A stretch of DNA of 64,000 bases, taken from assembly GCF_900115395.1 (NCBI RefSeq), contig NZ_FOWE01000002.1, forward strand, positions 469,886 to 533,885, written 5' to 3'. Positions 54,088 to 62,456 of the stretch are shown in pieces. This DNA comes from Geodermatophilus obscurus (GTDB taxonomy: Bacteria > Actinomycetota > Actinomycetes > Mycobacteriales > Geodermatophilaceae). The translations under genes and the position numbers were made by a program. The notes under the pieces were generated by a model. That model saw nothing but the letters and a program-made list of their open reading frames with translations. It ran no database searches and was not told where the DNA came from. Every line of letters begins with the position of its first letter. The first letter of the stretch is position 1.

Positions 54088-55002
54088 GTGGAGATCACAG
54101 CGGTGCGCGGGCTCCGGTTCGACGACGGGGCGCCGGTGACGGCGGCGTCGGGCATCGCGCCGCTGGGGGACGGCTGGCTGGTCGCGCAGGACGACGCCAC
54201 GCACGCGGCCTGGCAGCGCCCGGACGGGGTCTCGCGGGTGCGGCTGCTGCCGCCGGTCGACGGGCACGACCTCTTCTCCGAGGCGGCCGGCACCAAGGCG
54301 CTCAAGCCCGACCTCGAGGTGGCCTGCCCGGTGGAGGCAGACGGCGCCCCGGCCGTGCTGCTGCTGGGCTCGGGCTCGACGGCGCGGCGCACGCGCGGGG
54401 TGCTGGTGACGCTCGACGGCGACCGGCCCGGCGTGCGGGCCGCCGAGCTCGGCCCGCTGTACGCCGCGGTCGCGGCCCGGCTGGGCGTGCCGGCCGGGCA
54501 GCTCAACCTGGAGGGCGCGAGCCGGGCCGGTGACGTGCTGCGCTGGTACCAGCGGGGCAACCTGGCGGCCGGGGTGGCCAACGCCGGCGTCGAGGTCCCG
54601 CTCGAGGCGCTGGTGGCGGTGCTGCTCGGCCGGGCCGCCCCCGACTCGGTCCCGCTGGGGCCGGTGCACCGGCTGGAGCTGGGCGAGGTGGCCGGCGTCG
54701 GACTGGCGGTGACCGACGCCGTCGCGCTGCCCGACGGCCGGGAGCTGCTCTCCGCCGCCGCGGAGGACACCCCGAACGCCGTCGACGACGGCCCGGTCGT
54801 GGCCACCGCCCTCGTCCTCGCCGACGGCGGTCGGGTGCTGGGCACGGCGCCCGTGCCGGAGGTCGACGGCCGGGTGGTGAAGGTCGAGGGGCTGGCCCTG
54901 CGCGGCACCGACGGGGACACCGTGCACCTCGTGGCCGTGGTCGACGCCGACGACCCGGACCTGCCCTCGCCGCAGGTCGACCTCCTCGTCGGCCTCGGCT
55001 GA
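54088..55002 (+). CDS. Hypothetical beta-propeller-like protein (DUF6929-type)
   Basis: 304 residues. Repeated beta blocks such as GIAPLGDGWLVAQDDATHAAW (near 24) and AVLLLGSGSTARRTRGVLV (near 90) resemble propeller proteins of unknown function in actinobacteria. No signal peptide or metal motif. GTG at 54088 is one of several in-frame starts (54049, 54082); none has a ribosome-binding site. Divergent from the membrane protein at 53880, with about 200 bases in between and no motif recognised there. Confidence 0.65.
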   Translation: MEITAVRGLRFDDGAPVTAASGIAPLGDGWLVAQDDATHAAWQRPDGVSRVRLLPPVDGHDLFSEAAGTKALKPDLEVACPVEADGAPAVLLLGSGSTARRTRGVLVTLDGDRPGVRAAELGPLYAAVAARLGVPAGQLNLEGASRAGDVLRWYQRGNLAAGVANAGVEVPLEALVAVLLGRAAPDSVPLGPVHRLELGEVAGVGLAVTDAVALPDGRELLSAAAEDTPNAVDDGPVVATALVLADGGRVLGTAPVPEVDGRVVKVEGLALRGTDGDTVHLVAVVDADDPDLPSPQVDLLVGLG

Positions 55003-55159
55003 GCGGCGCCGCCGGCCCCTGCGCCCGCGTGTCCGGTGTCACCCCGCGGGTCACCCGTCGGGAGGGGACCGGCGGCCCGGCGCTCCAGCTCGGGCGGGAC
55101 GGGCCGATGTCGTCGTGAGCGGCCGTCCGGCCGCCGACCGTGCGACGAGGACGGACCCC

Positions 55160-57160
55160 ATGGACGGCGAGCAGACCCGCAGGACCCGGGCCGGTACGCG
55201 GCGGCGCGTGCCGGCCGCGGTCCGCCGTGTGCGCGCCCGGCTGTCCCCGCACGCCGCCACGGGCGGGCTGGTGCTCGTGCTGCTGGTGCTGACCGCGTTC
55301 TCGGTGACCGCGGCGGTCGCGAACGCGCGGGCCGCGACCGAGGCGCGGACCAGCGCCGCGGTGTCGCAGTGGGCGACGCGGGCGGTGGAGGCCCTGGCGG
55401 CGGAGGAGGACGCCGCCGACGCGCTGGCCGTGGACCCCGACGACGAAGACGCCCGCGCCGGCTACGAGGAGGCCCGCGCCGAGACCCGCGCCGCGATGGC
55501 AGGGACGGCCGACAGCGGGGGCGCCGGCCAGGACGTGCTCACCGGGTGGATGGTGCTGCACGACCGGTACGCGGCGGCCGTCACGCAGTTGGTCACGATG
55601 GCGCGGAACGACCCCACGGCCGCCGCCCAGTTCGAGGAGAGCCGGGTCGACCTGTACTTCGACACGCTCGAGGTCATGGTCACCCTCGAGGCGCGGGAGC
55701 ACTGGGCGATCGCCGAGGCGGCGCTCGACGACGTGGAGCGCACCCAGCGGCTGCTGCTGGTCCTCACGCCCGTGGTCTTCGGCATCGGCCTGCTGGTGGT
55801 CGGCTGGCTCACCGTCGTGCTGTCCCGCAGCCGCCGGGAGACGGTCGCGCAGGCCGAGGCCAACCGCCGGCAGGCGCTGCACGACGCGCTGACCGGCCTG
55901 CCCAACCGGACCCTGCTGCGGCAGCGGGCCGAGGCGGCGCTCCAGGGGGCCGCCCCCGGCAGCGTCGCGCTGATGCTCATCGACCTCGACCGCTTCAAGG
56001 AGATCAACGACACCCTCGGCCACGCCTACGGCGACGTCGTGCTGCAGGCGGTGGCCGACCGGCTCGGCGGCGCCGTGCGCGCCACCGACACGGTCGCCCG
56101 GCTCGGTGGCGACGAGTTCGCCGTCCTGCTGCCCGGTGTCGACGGCGTCCAGGCGGCCGAGGACCTCGCCACCCGCGCGCTGGCCGCCCTGGTGGGCGGC
56201 GTCGAGGCCGACGGGGTCTCCCTCGACGTCGAGGCCAGCATCGGGATCGCGATGGCCGGCGAGGACGGCGCCGACGTCGAGTCGCTGCTGCGCAACGCCG
56301 ACATCGCCATGTACTCCGCCAAGGACCGCAGCCTCGGCGTCTGCGTGTACGGCAGCGAGCTCGACGACCACAGCCCCGAGCGGCTCGGCCTGCTCGGCGA
56401 CCTCCGCCGCGCCATGGACGCCGGCGAGCTGGTCCTGCACTGGCAGCCCAAGGTCTCGCTGCCGGGCGAGGAGGTCCGCGGTGTCGAGGCGCTGCTGCGC
56501 TGGCACCACCCGGAGCGCGGCGTGATCCCGCCCGGGGTCTTCGTCCCGGCCGCCGAGCGCACGCCGGTCATCCGCCCGCTGACGCGGTACGTCCTCGACG
56601 TCGCCGTCGCCCAGTGCGCGCGGTGGCGGGCGGCGGGCCGTCACCTCGACGTCGCGGTGAACGTCTCCGCGCGCAACCTGCTCGACGACCGGTTCGTCGA
56701 CGACGTGCTCGAGGTGCTGGCGCGGTGGGACGTGCCGGCGTCCTCGCTGGAGCTCGAGGTGACCGAGAGCGCGATCATGGCCGACCCGGCCCGCGCGCAG
56801 CTCATCCTCGGCCGGCTGGCAGACGTCGGCATCACGCTGTCCATCGACGACTTCGGTGCCGGCTACACGTCGCTGTCGCACCTCAAGGACCTGCCGGTGC
56901 ACCAGCTCAAGATCGACCGGAGCTTCGTGGCGCACATGACCACCGACCGCAGCGACGCGCTGATCATCCGCTCGGTGGTCGAGCTGGGCCGCAACCTCGG
57001 CCTCACCACCGTCGCGGAGGGGGTCGAGGACCGCGCCACGCTCGACCGGCTCGGCGAGCTGGGCTGCGACGTCGCGCAGGGCTACCTGGTCTGCCGTCCG
57101 CTGCCGGCCGACGAGCTGGAGCGGTGGTTCGACCGGACCCGGGTGCCCGCCGGCGCGTGA
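55160..57160 (+). CDS. Membrane GGDEF-EAL protein (c-di-GMP cyclase/phosphodiesterase)
   Basis: 666 residues. Two membrane segments (near 34-54 and 195-217) enclose an external helical sensor region. The GGDEF motif is intact at 316-320; EAL (EALLRW) is at 443-445, with DDFGAGYTSL near 571, KIDRSF near 593 and AEGVED near 624, so both catalytic sites look complete. It can make or break c-di-GMP depending on the signal. Start ATG 55160; GTG 55115 in frame is also possible. Confidence 0.94.
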   Translation: MDGEQTRRTRAGTRRRVPAAVRRVRARLSPHAATGGLVLVLLVLTAFSVTAAVANARAATEARTSAAVSQWATRAVEALAAEEDAADALAVDPDDEDARAGYEEARAETRAAMAGTADSGGAGQDVLTGWMVLHDRYAAAVTQLVTMARNDPTAAAQFEESRVDLYFDTLEVMVTLEAREHWAIAEAALDDVERTQRLLLVLTPVVFGIGLLVVGWLTVVLSRSRRETVAQAEANRRQALHDALTGLPNRTLLRQRAEAALQGAAPGSVALMLIDLDRFKEINDTLGHAYGDVVLQAVADRLGGAVRATDTVARLGGDEFAVLLPGVDGVQAAEDLATRALAALVGGVEADGVSLDVEASIGIAMAGEDGADVESLLRNADIAMYSAKDRSLGVCVYGSELDDHSPERLGLLGDLRRAMDAGELVLHWQPKVSLPGEEVRGVEALLRWHHPERGVIPPGVFVPAAERTPVIRPLTRYVLDVAVAQCARWRAAGRHLDVAVNVSARNLLDDRFVDDVLEVLARWDVPASSLELEVTESAIMADPARAQLILGRLADVGITLSIDDFGAGYTSLSHLKDLPVHQLKIDRSFVAHMTTDRSDALIIRSVVELGRNLGLTTVAEGVEDRATLDRLGELGCDVAQGYLVCRPLPADELERWFDRTRVPAGA

Positions 57161-57167
57161 GCACACG

Positions 57168-57248
57168 TGCGGGAGGCGGGAGTCGAACCCGCACGCCCGA
57201 GGGCACCAGATCCTAAGTCTGGCGTGGCTGCCGTTACACCACTCCCGC
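57168..57248 (-). tRNA. tRNA-Leu (anticodon UAG)
   Basis: Read on the minus strand the acceptor stem is GCGGGAG/CTCCCGC, with the D-loop TGGTGTAACGGC, anticodon loop CTTAGGA (anticodon TAG), a long class II variable arm (TGCCCTCGGGCGT) and the T-loop GGTTCGACTCC. The discriminator base is A and the CCA end is not encoded. It reads CUA and possibly other CUN codons. It stands between a GGDEF-EAL gene and a DUF3618 gene; no integrase is nearby. Confidence 0.95.
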
Positions 57249-57365
57249 GTGGCCGCCGAGTCTAGGGCCGGTCGGGGCCGGCCGGTCGCCCGGCCGGTCG
57301 CCCGGCCGGGTGCCGCTGATCGCCGGGACGGGCCGGTCGGGGCCGGGTCTGGCAGGCTGTCGCCC

Positions 57366-57626
57366 GTGCCTCGCGACCCTCGAGAGATCCAGCTGGAGAT
57401 CGACGCCGCCCGTGAGTCGCTGGCGGCCACCCTGGACCACCTGGCGTTCCGGGGCAGCCCCACGCGCCTGAAGGCACAGGGCCAGGCCGCCGTCGTGCGG
57501 TTCCTGCAGTCGCCGGCGGGCAAGGCGGCGATGGGCGGTCTCGGGCTGCTGGCGTCACTGGTCGTCGCCCAGAAGGTGCGGCAGCGCAGGGCCGCCAGGC
57601 GGCCGGTCGTGCGTCGCACGCGCTGA
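57366..57626 (+). CDS. Short DUF3618 membrane protein
   Basis: 86 residues from GTG at 57366. DPREIQLEIDAARESLAATLD near residue 4 is the DUF3618 signature, followed by a short hydrophobic segment (GGLGLLASLVVAQKV near 58) and an Arg-rich end. Unlike the member at 3995 it has no 11-residue repeats and no holin-like partner. It lies 4 bases before a DUF427 gene. Confidence 0.85.
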   Translation: MPRDPREIQLEIDAARESLAATLDHLAFRGSPTRLKAQGQAAVVRFLQSPAGKAAMGGLGLLASLVVAQKVRQRRAARRPVVRRTR

Positions 57627-57630
57627 GCCG

Positions 57631-58128
57631 GTGAGCACCCCCCGGCGCGACCCGGTCGGCCCCGGTCAGGAGTCGGTCTGGGACTACCCGCGCCCGCCGT
57701 CGGCCGAGGTGTCCCCGCGCCGCGTCGTCGTGGAGGTCGGCGGCCGGGTCGTCGCCGACACCACCCGCGCGGTCCGGGTCTGCGAGACCAGCCACCCGCC
57801 GGTCTACTACGTGCCCCGCGGGGACGTCGTCCCCGGCGTGCTGGAGCGTGCGCGCGGCGCGTCGTTCTGCGAGTGGAAGGGCGCGGCGACCTACTGGGAC
57901 GTCGTCGTCGACGGCCGGCGGCACCCCTCCGCGGGCTGGTCCTACGAGCGGCCGACCGAGGGCTACGAGCACCTGCGCGGTGCGGTGGCGTTCTACCCGA
58001 GCCGGGTCGGCCGGGCCACCGTCGACGGCGAGCAGGTGCGCGCCCAGCCCGGCGACTTCTACGGCGGCTGGATCACCGACGACGTCGTCGGGCCGTTCAA
58101 GGGGGAGCCGGGCACGCTCGGCTGGTGA
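57631..58128 (+). CDS. DUF427 domain protein
   Basis: 165 residues. ESVWDYPRPP at the start, HPPVYYVPRGDV near 54, FCEWKGAATYWDV near 78 and AVAFYPSRV near 118 fit the DUF427 family. Function unknown; the fold has a deep pocket with conserved Trp and Tyr. Its start is 4 bases after the DUF3618 stop, so they are co-transcribed. Confidence 0.9.
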   Translation: MSTPRRDPVGPGQESVWDYPRPPSAEVSPRRVVVEVGGRVVADTTRAVRVCETSHPPVYYVPRGDVVPGVLERARGASFCEWKGAATYWDVVVDGRRHPSAGWSYERPTEGYEHLRGAVAFYPSRVGRATVDGEQVRAQPGDFYGGWITDDVVGPFKGEPGTLGW

Positions 58129-58132
58129 CGCC

Positions 58133-58750
58133 TCAGCGGTCGCGGCGCACCAGCGGGAGGACGACCGTCTCGAGCACCGCTTCGGCATAGGAGGCGTCGA
58201 CCGGCTCGTGGGTCGCCAGCCAGCGCTGTACCAGCAGGGCCGTGGAGGCCTCGGCCGCCAGCGACTGGTGCATGTCCGGGCCCACCTCGCCGCGCCCCTC
58301 CGCCCGCGCCCACATCTCGGCGAACGCCCGCCGCCACACCGCCAGGGGGCCCTCGCGGTAGGCCTCGATGAGGGCCGGCTCGTGCTGCATCGCCGCCAGC
58401 AGCGAGCGGGTGGCCGCACCCACCGGGCTCGCCATCATCTCGACCATGCGGTGCACGAGCTGGCGCAGGTCGCCCTCGAGCGACCCCGTGTCGGCGTCGA
58501 TGGTCCAGGACCGGTTGAGCTCGGAGACGGTGTCGACGACGAGGTCCTGTTTGGTCCGCCACCGCCGGTAGATCGTGGCCTTGCCGACGCCGGCCTCCGC
58601 GGCCACGGCGTCCATGGTCAGCGCGCCGTAGCCGACGTCGCCGAGCAGCCGCAGGATGGCCGCGCGGATGACGTCGTCACGACTGGGGTCGCGCGGGCGT
58701 CCCCCGCGGCCCGTGCGGGCGGGTGGCTCGGTGACGAGGGTCGCTGCCAT
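58133..58750 (-). CDS. TetR-family transcriptional regulator
   Basis: 205 residues. The HTH covers ALTMDAVAAEAGVGKATIYRRWRTKQDLV near residues 43-71. The C-terminal domain (VHRMVEMMASPVGAATRSLLAAM near 103) is of the TetR_C_16/AcrR type. Its ligand and target are unknown; the divergent EAL gene is one candidate target. It converges on the DUF427 gene with a 4-base gap. Confidence 0.9.
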   Translation of the reverse strand: MAATLVTEPPARTGRGGRPRDPSRDDVIRAAILRLLGDVGYGALTMDAVAAEAGVGKATIYRRWRTKQDLVVDTVSELNRSWTIDADTGSLEGDLRQLVHRMVEMMASPVGAATRSLLAAMQHEPALIEAYREGPLAVWRRAFAEMWARAEGRGEVGPDMHQSLAAEASTALLVQRWLATHEPVDASYAEAVLETVVLPLVRRDR

Positions 58751-58814
58751 GGGGGGACACTAGGGCCTCCGGGACCCCCCGACGGCGGTCCGCGGCGCGG
58801 TACCTGGACCTCTT

Positions 58815-58836
58815 GACGGACCTCCGACGGACCTCC
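58815..58836 (+). repeat. Tandem 11-bp duplication in the TetR/EAL intergenic region
   Basis: GACGGACCTCC is repeated at 58815-58825 and 58826-58836, and overlaps a TTGACG that could be a -35 for the EAL gene. It may be an operator for the divergent TetR regulator. Confidence 0.35.
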
Positions 58837-58893
58837 CGACGCCCTCCGCGCGCCTGCCCGTGCCGTGGGTGCGGGTCGGTCATCCTGCTGCGC

Positions 58894-59988
58894 GTGGCGA
58901 GCACGATCGGCGCGGCCCGCCGGCGCGAGGAGTGGGACCTCCCCGAGGCGGCGACCCGGCTCCTCCTGGCCAGCGAGGCCGAGCACGTCCTCCCCGCCGT
59001 GGCGGAGGTCGCCCGCGCGGTCGGCCTCTCCGTCTTCTCCGCCCCCGGGCTGCTCGACCTCGCCGACGAGCGCGACGGCCTGCGCGTGGAGCTGTTCCTC
59101 GACCGGATCTCGCGCGCGCTGACCGGCGCGGAGGCCGAGGCGGTGCGGGTCGCCACCGACCCCGCGAACGAGTACACGGCGCTCTCCCGCGGCCTGCTGA
59201 CCGCGCCGACCCTCGCCCAGGAGCTCGCCCGGCGGGGGGTCACCGCGGAGGTCGGGGTGCTCGCCGAGGCGGAGCTGTGGTCGGCCTACCAGCCGATCGT
59301 CGACCTCGGCGACCAGTCGGTGGTGGCGCACGAGGCGCTGCTGCGGGCCGACTCCGACGGCCGCCCGGTCGACGGCGGGGACCTGTTCTTCGTGGCCGAG
59401 TCCGCCGGGTGGCTGCCGCGGCTGGACCAGGTGGGCCGCGAGTGCGCGATCGCCGGTGCGGCCGGCTGGCTCGGCGACGCCGACCTGTTCGTCAACACCC
59501 ACCCCACCTCGGTGCTGCGACCTGACGCCGACCTCGCGAGCACCGCCGAGGCGGTGGAGCTGGCCGGCCTGCGCCCGCGGCAGCTGGTGCTGGAGGTGGG
59601 GGAGCGGGCCGCCGTCACCGACCGGGGCCACCTGCTCGCCGTCCTGGAGTCCTACCGGGCGCGCGGCTGGCGGGTGGCGCTGGACGAGGTGGCCGCCGGC
59701 TGGTCGAGCGCCTCGCTGCTCGACGTGGTGCGGCCCGACGTCGTCAAGCTCGGCCGCGCGCTGGTCTCGGCCCTCCCCGACGACGGCGCCCGCGCGGTCG
59801 TGCGCAGCGTCGCCGCGCACGCCCACCGCCTGGGCGCGGTGGTGGTGGCCGAGGGCGTGGAGACCGAGCAGGCCGCCGAGGAGGTCACCGCGCTCGGCGC
59901 CGACCTGGCGCAGGGCTGGCTGTTCGGCCGGCCCGAGGCGCCCGCCGGCACCCGCCCGGCGGAGGTCAGTCCAGTCCCCACCCCGTGA
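58894..59988 (+). CDS. EAL-domain protein with one altered metal residue
   Basis: 364 residues from GTG at 58894. The first 125 residues are helical and charged with no known fold. The EAL domain has E147-A-L, Asn in FVNTHP near 201, Glu in LVLEVGER, Lys in VVKLGR, Glu in AEGVET and Gln in AQGWLFGRP. The metal-binding DDFG of loop 6 is DEVA at 264-267: second Asp is Glu. It may be a weak c-di-GMP phosphodiesterase or a c-di-GMP receptor. The 3' end overlaps the convergent phosphatase by 23 bases. Confidence 0.87.
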   Translation: MASTIGAARRREEWDLPEAATRLLLASEAEHVLPAVAEVARAVGLSVFSAPGLLDLADERDGLRVELFLDRISRALTGAEAEAVRVATDPANEYTALSRGLLTAPTLAQELARRGVTAEVGVLAEAELWSAYQPIVDLGDQSVVAHEALLRADSDGRPVDGGDLFFVAESAGWLPRLDQVGRECAIAGAAGWLGDADLFVNTHPTSVLRPDADLASTAEAVELAGLRPRQLVLEVGERAAVTDRGHLLAVLESYRARGWRVALDEVAAGWSSASLLDVVRPDVVKLGRALVSALPDDGARAVVRSVAAHAHRLGAVVVAEGVETEQAAEEVTALGADLAQGWLFGRPEAPAGTRPAEVSPVPTP

Positions 59989-60547
59989 GCACCGGGCGCC
60001 CGTGCTCGTGCCCGAGCGCGCCGTAGGCCCCCGCGGGGAGGGCGAACAGCGCCCCGGCCTCGGGCTGCAGTCCCAGCCACCGGGCGGTCAACACGCGCAG
60101 CACGTGGCCGTGGGCGACCAGCGCGACGTCGCCGTCGTCCAGCCGCGGGCGGGCCCGGTCGAGCACCCGGTCCACCCGCCGTCCGACCGCCTCGAGGGTC
60201 TCGCCGGGCGTCTCGCCGGGGACCGGCGGGTCGCTCCAGACCGACCACCGGCGCCCCAGCTCCTTGCTGATCTCGGCGGTGGTGCGGCCCTCGTAGGCGC
60301 CGTAGTCGAGCTCGACGAGGTCCTCGTCGACCGCGGTGGGGGTCAGGCCGGCCAGCTCGGCGGTGCGCAGAGCCCGCTGCCGGGGGCTGACCCAGACCTC
60401 GACCAGGTCGCGGCGGGCCAGCGCCGGGCCCAGCGCCCGGGCGCGCTCCTCCCCCTCGGGGAGCAGCGGCACGTCCGTGACGCCGGTGTGCTGCCCGGTC
60501 CTGCTCCACTCGGTCTGGCCGTGCCGCAGCACCACGATCTCGCCCAC
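59966..60547 (-). CDS. Histidine phosphatase (phosphoglycerate mutase-like)
   Basis: 193 residues from GTG at 60547 with AGGAGA 5 bases upstream; an upstream GTG at 60577 is in frame. The catalytic RHGQTEWSRTGQHTG is near residue 8, a second Arg in SPRQRALRTAELAG near 54, the acid in ELDYGAYEG near 80, and HGHVLR near 143 gives the second His. Acts on small phosphates; specific substrate is unknown. Confidence 0.92.
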   Translation of the reverse strand: MGEIVVLRHGQTEWSRTGQHTGVTDVPLLPEGEERARALGPALARRDLVEVWVSPRQRALRTAELAGLTPTAVDEDLVELDYGAYEGRTTAEISKELGRRWSVWSDPPVPGETPGETLEAVGRRVDRVLDRARPRLDDGDVALVAHGHVLRVLTARWLGLQPEAGALFALPAGAYGALGHEHGRPVLTGWGLD

Positions 60548-60653
60548 GCCGTCTCCTAGGTCCGTGCCGCCGGTCACGTCGCGGCGGCTCCGGGAAGCAT
60601 CGCCCCTCCCGGGCGTGCTGCCGTCCGCGAGGTCCCCGGGAACTGCGCGGCGC

Positions 60654-61145
60654 TCAGCGCCAGCGGTCGAGGGCGACGGGGACCACGGGGCGGGTGTCGC
60701 CGCCCCGGCCGCTCAGGAGGTCGGGGTCGGGCCGGGGACGGCGCGGCTCCTCGCGCATCGGCGGCACCCAGGCGGCCGCCGGCTCCCGGTCCGCCCGCGG
60801 CGACCGCGGCCGCACCGGGTCCTGGCCGCTGAGCGGCCCGTCGAGCTCGAGCCGGCCGGCGAGGCCGGCCTCGGCGACCTGCCGGCGGACGGCCGCGGGA
60901 GCGCCGACCACCCGGCAGCGGCGGCCGGCCGCGGCGAGGGTGTCGCTGAAGCCGGCGAGGGCGTGCAGGGCGGTGCCGTCGGCGAAACGCGCCCCGGCGA
61001 CGTCGACGACGACGCTGCCGGTGCCGTGTCCGGCCGCGCCGGTGAGCGCGGAGGTGAGTCGGGGGAGGGTCGCGAGCCCGGCGTCGCCGGTGAGGCGGAC
61101 GACGACCTGCGCGGGGGCGGGCACGACAGCGACGGAGAGGTGCAC
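60654..61145 (-). CDS. STAS-domain anti-sigma-factor antagonist-like protein
   Basis: 163 residues from GTG at 61145. Residues 1-95 form a STAS domain (QVVVRLTGDAGLATLPRLTSAL near 14, SVVVDVAGARFADGTALHALAGF near 44). The usual phosphorylated Ser is in the region DGTALH, where a Thr takes its place. The last 60 residues are Pro/Arg-rich. It may act in a partner-switch system with an anti-sigma kinase. No kinase gene is near. Confidence 0.82.
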   Translation of the reverse strand: MHLSVAVVPAPAQVVVRLTGDAGLATLPRLTSALTGAAGHGTGSVVVDVAGARFADGTALHALAGFSDTLAAAGRRCRVVGAPAAVRRQVAEAGLAGRLELDGPLSGQDPVRPRSPRADREPAAAWVPPMREEPRRPRPDPDLLSGRGGDTRPVVPVALDRWR

Positions 61146-61301
61146 GGCGACTCCGGTGGACGATCGGTGCCACTGACTCGGGCACCGACTGCGACCGTAG
61201 TGCTGCCGACCGTCATCCACAACGGCGAGTGCTCGGCCGGTCGCTCATCGCCACGTGATCCCGACGAGCCGGCCGTCGCCGGAGGGCGGCACCATGGGCG
61301 C

Positions 61302-62456
61302 GTGGACGCCGAGGACTTCACGCAGATCAGGAACGCGGTGCGCCGGCTGGTCCGGGAGGTGGTCGTCCCCCGCGAGGAGGAGATCGACCTGCACGACCGC
61401 ATCCCGGAGGAGCTGCGGGGCGCCGCCGCCGACATGGGCCTGTTCGGGTACGCGCTGCCGGAGGAGTACGGCGGCCTGGGCGTGGACATGCGCGAGGACG
61501 TCGAGCTGGCCTTCGAGTTCGGCTACACCACGCCGGCGTTCCGGTCGCTGTTCGGCACCAACAACGGCATCGCCGGGCAGGTGATCGCCCGCTTCGGCAG
61601 CGAGGAGCAGAAGAAGGCGTACCTGCCCCGGCTGGCCACCGGTGAGCTGATCGGGTCCTTCGCGCTCACCGAGGCCGAGGCGGGCTCGGACCCGGCCGGA
61701 CTGCGCACGAGTGCCCGCCGCGACGGCGACGCGTGGGTGATCGACGGGGCCAAGCGCTACATCACCAACGCGCCGCTGGCCGACCTGTTCGTCGTCTTCG
61801 CCCGCACCGACCCCGAGCAGAGGGGCGGGCGCGGGATCTCGAGCTTCGTCGTGCCCGCCGACGCGCCCGGCGTCTCGCTGGGCGCCAAGGACGTGAAGAT
61901 GGGCCAGTCCGGTGCCTGGACGTCGGAGGTGTTCTTCGACGGCGTCCACGTGCCCGCCGACGCGCTGGTCGGCGAGGAGGGCCGGGGGTACGCCAAGGCG
62001 CTCACGGTGCTCTCCCGCGGGCGGCTGCACATCGCGGCGCTGTGCGTGGGGATGGCGCAGCGGGTGCTCGACGAGTCGGTGGCGTACGCGGCGACCGCCC
62101 GGCAGGGCGGTGCGCCGATCGGGCGGTTCCAGCTGGTGCAGGCGCTGATCGCCGACATGCACGCCGAGACGCTGGCCGGGCGGGCGATGGTGCGCGAGGT
62201 GGCGGCCCGGTACGACTCCGGTGAGGACACCTCGATCGGGCCGTCGTCGGCAAAGCTGTGGTGCAGCGAGATGGTGGGGCGGGCCACCGACCGCGCCGTG
62301 CAGGTGCACGGCGGGCTGGGCTACCTGCGCAGCACGCCCGTCGAGCGGTTCTACCGCGACGCCCGGCTCTACCGGCTGTACGAGGGCACTAGCGAGGTGC
62401 AGCGGGTGATCGTCGGCAGCGGGCTGCTGCGCGAGGCCGGGATGCCGCGTGGATGA
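61302..62456 (+). CDS. Acyl-CoA dehydrogenase
   Basis: 384 residues from GTG at 61302. FALTEAEAGSDPAGLRTSARR near 122, YITNAPLADLFVVFAR near 150, PIGRFQLVQALIADM near 272 and the C-terminal LYEGTSEVQRVIVG near 363 with the catalytic Glu. It removes hydrogens from acyl-CoA with FAD. It is followed at once by the palindromic repeat copy B and the thioesterase frame. Confidence 0.93.
   Translation: MDAEDFTQIRNAVRRLVREVVVPREEEIDLHDRIPEELRGAAADMGLFGYALPEEYGGLGVDMREDVELAFEFGYTTPAFRSLFGTNNGIAGQVIARFGSEEQKKAYLPRLATGELIGSFALTEAEAGSDPAGLRTSARRDGDAWVIDGAKRYITNAPLADLFVVFARTDPEQRGGRGISSFVVPADAPGVSLGAKDVKMGQSGAWTSEVFFDGVHVPADALVGEEGRGYAKALTVLSRGRLHIAALCVGMAQRVLDESVAYAATARQGGAPIGRFQLVQALIADMHAETLAGRAMVREVAARYDSGEDTSIGPSSAKLWCSEMVGRATDRAVQVHGGLGYLRSTPVERFYRDARLYRLYEGTSEVQRVIVGSGLLREAGMPRG

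Noticed and set aside
57168..57248. Genomic island attachment at tRNA-Leu
   Set aside because: No integrase, no direct repeat of the tRNA 3' end and no change in base use was seen nearby.
57281..57312. Regulatory repeat of CCGGTCGCCCGG between tRNA-Leu and the DUF3618 gene
   Set aside because: Low-complexity GC-rich tandem run without a promoter relation; no function can be supported.
54503..57619. 1038-codon minus-strand frame across the GGDEF-EAL gene and tRNA-Leu
   Set aside because: It crosses a tRNA gene and is antisense to a clear two-domain protein; no own motif.
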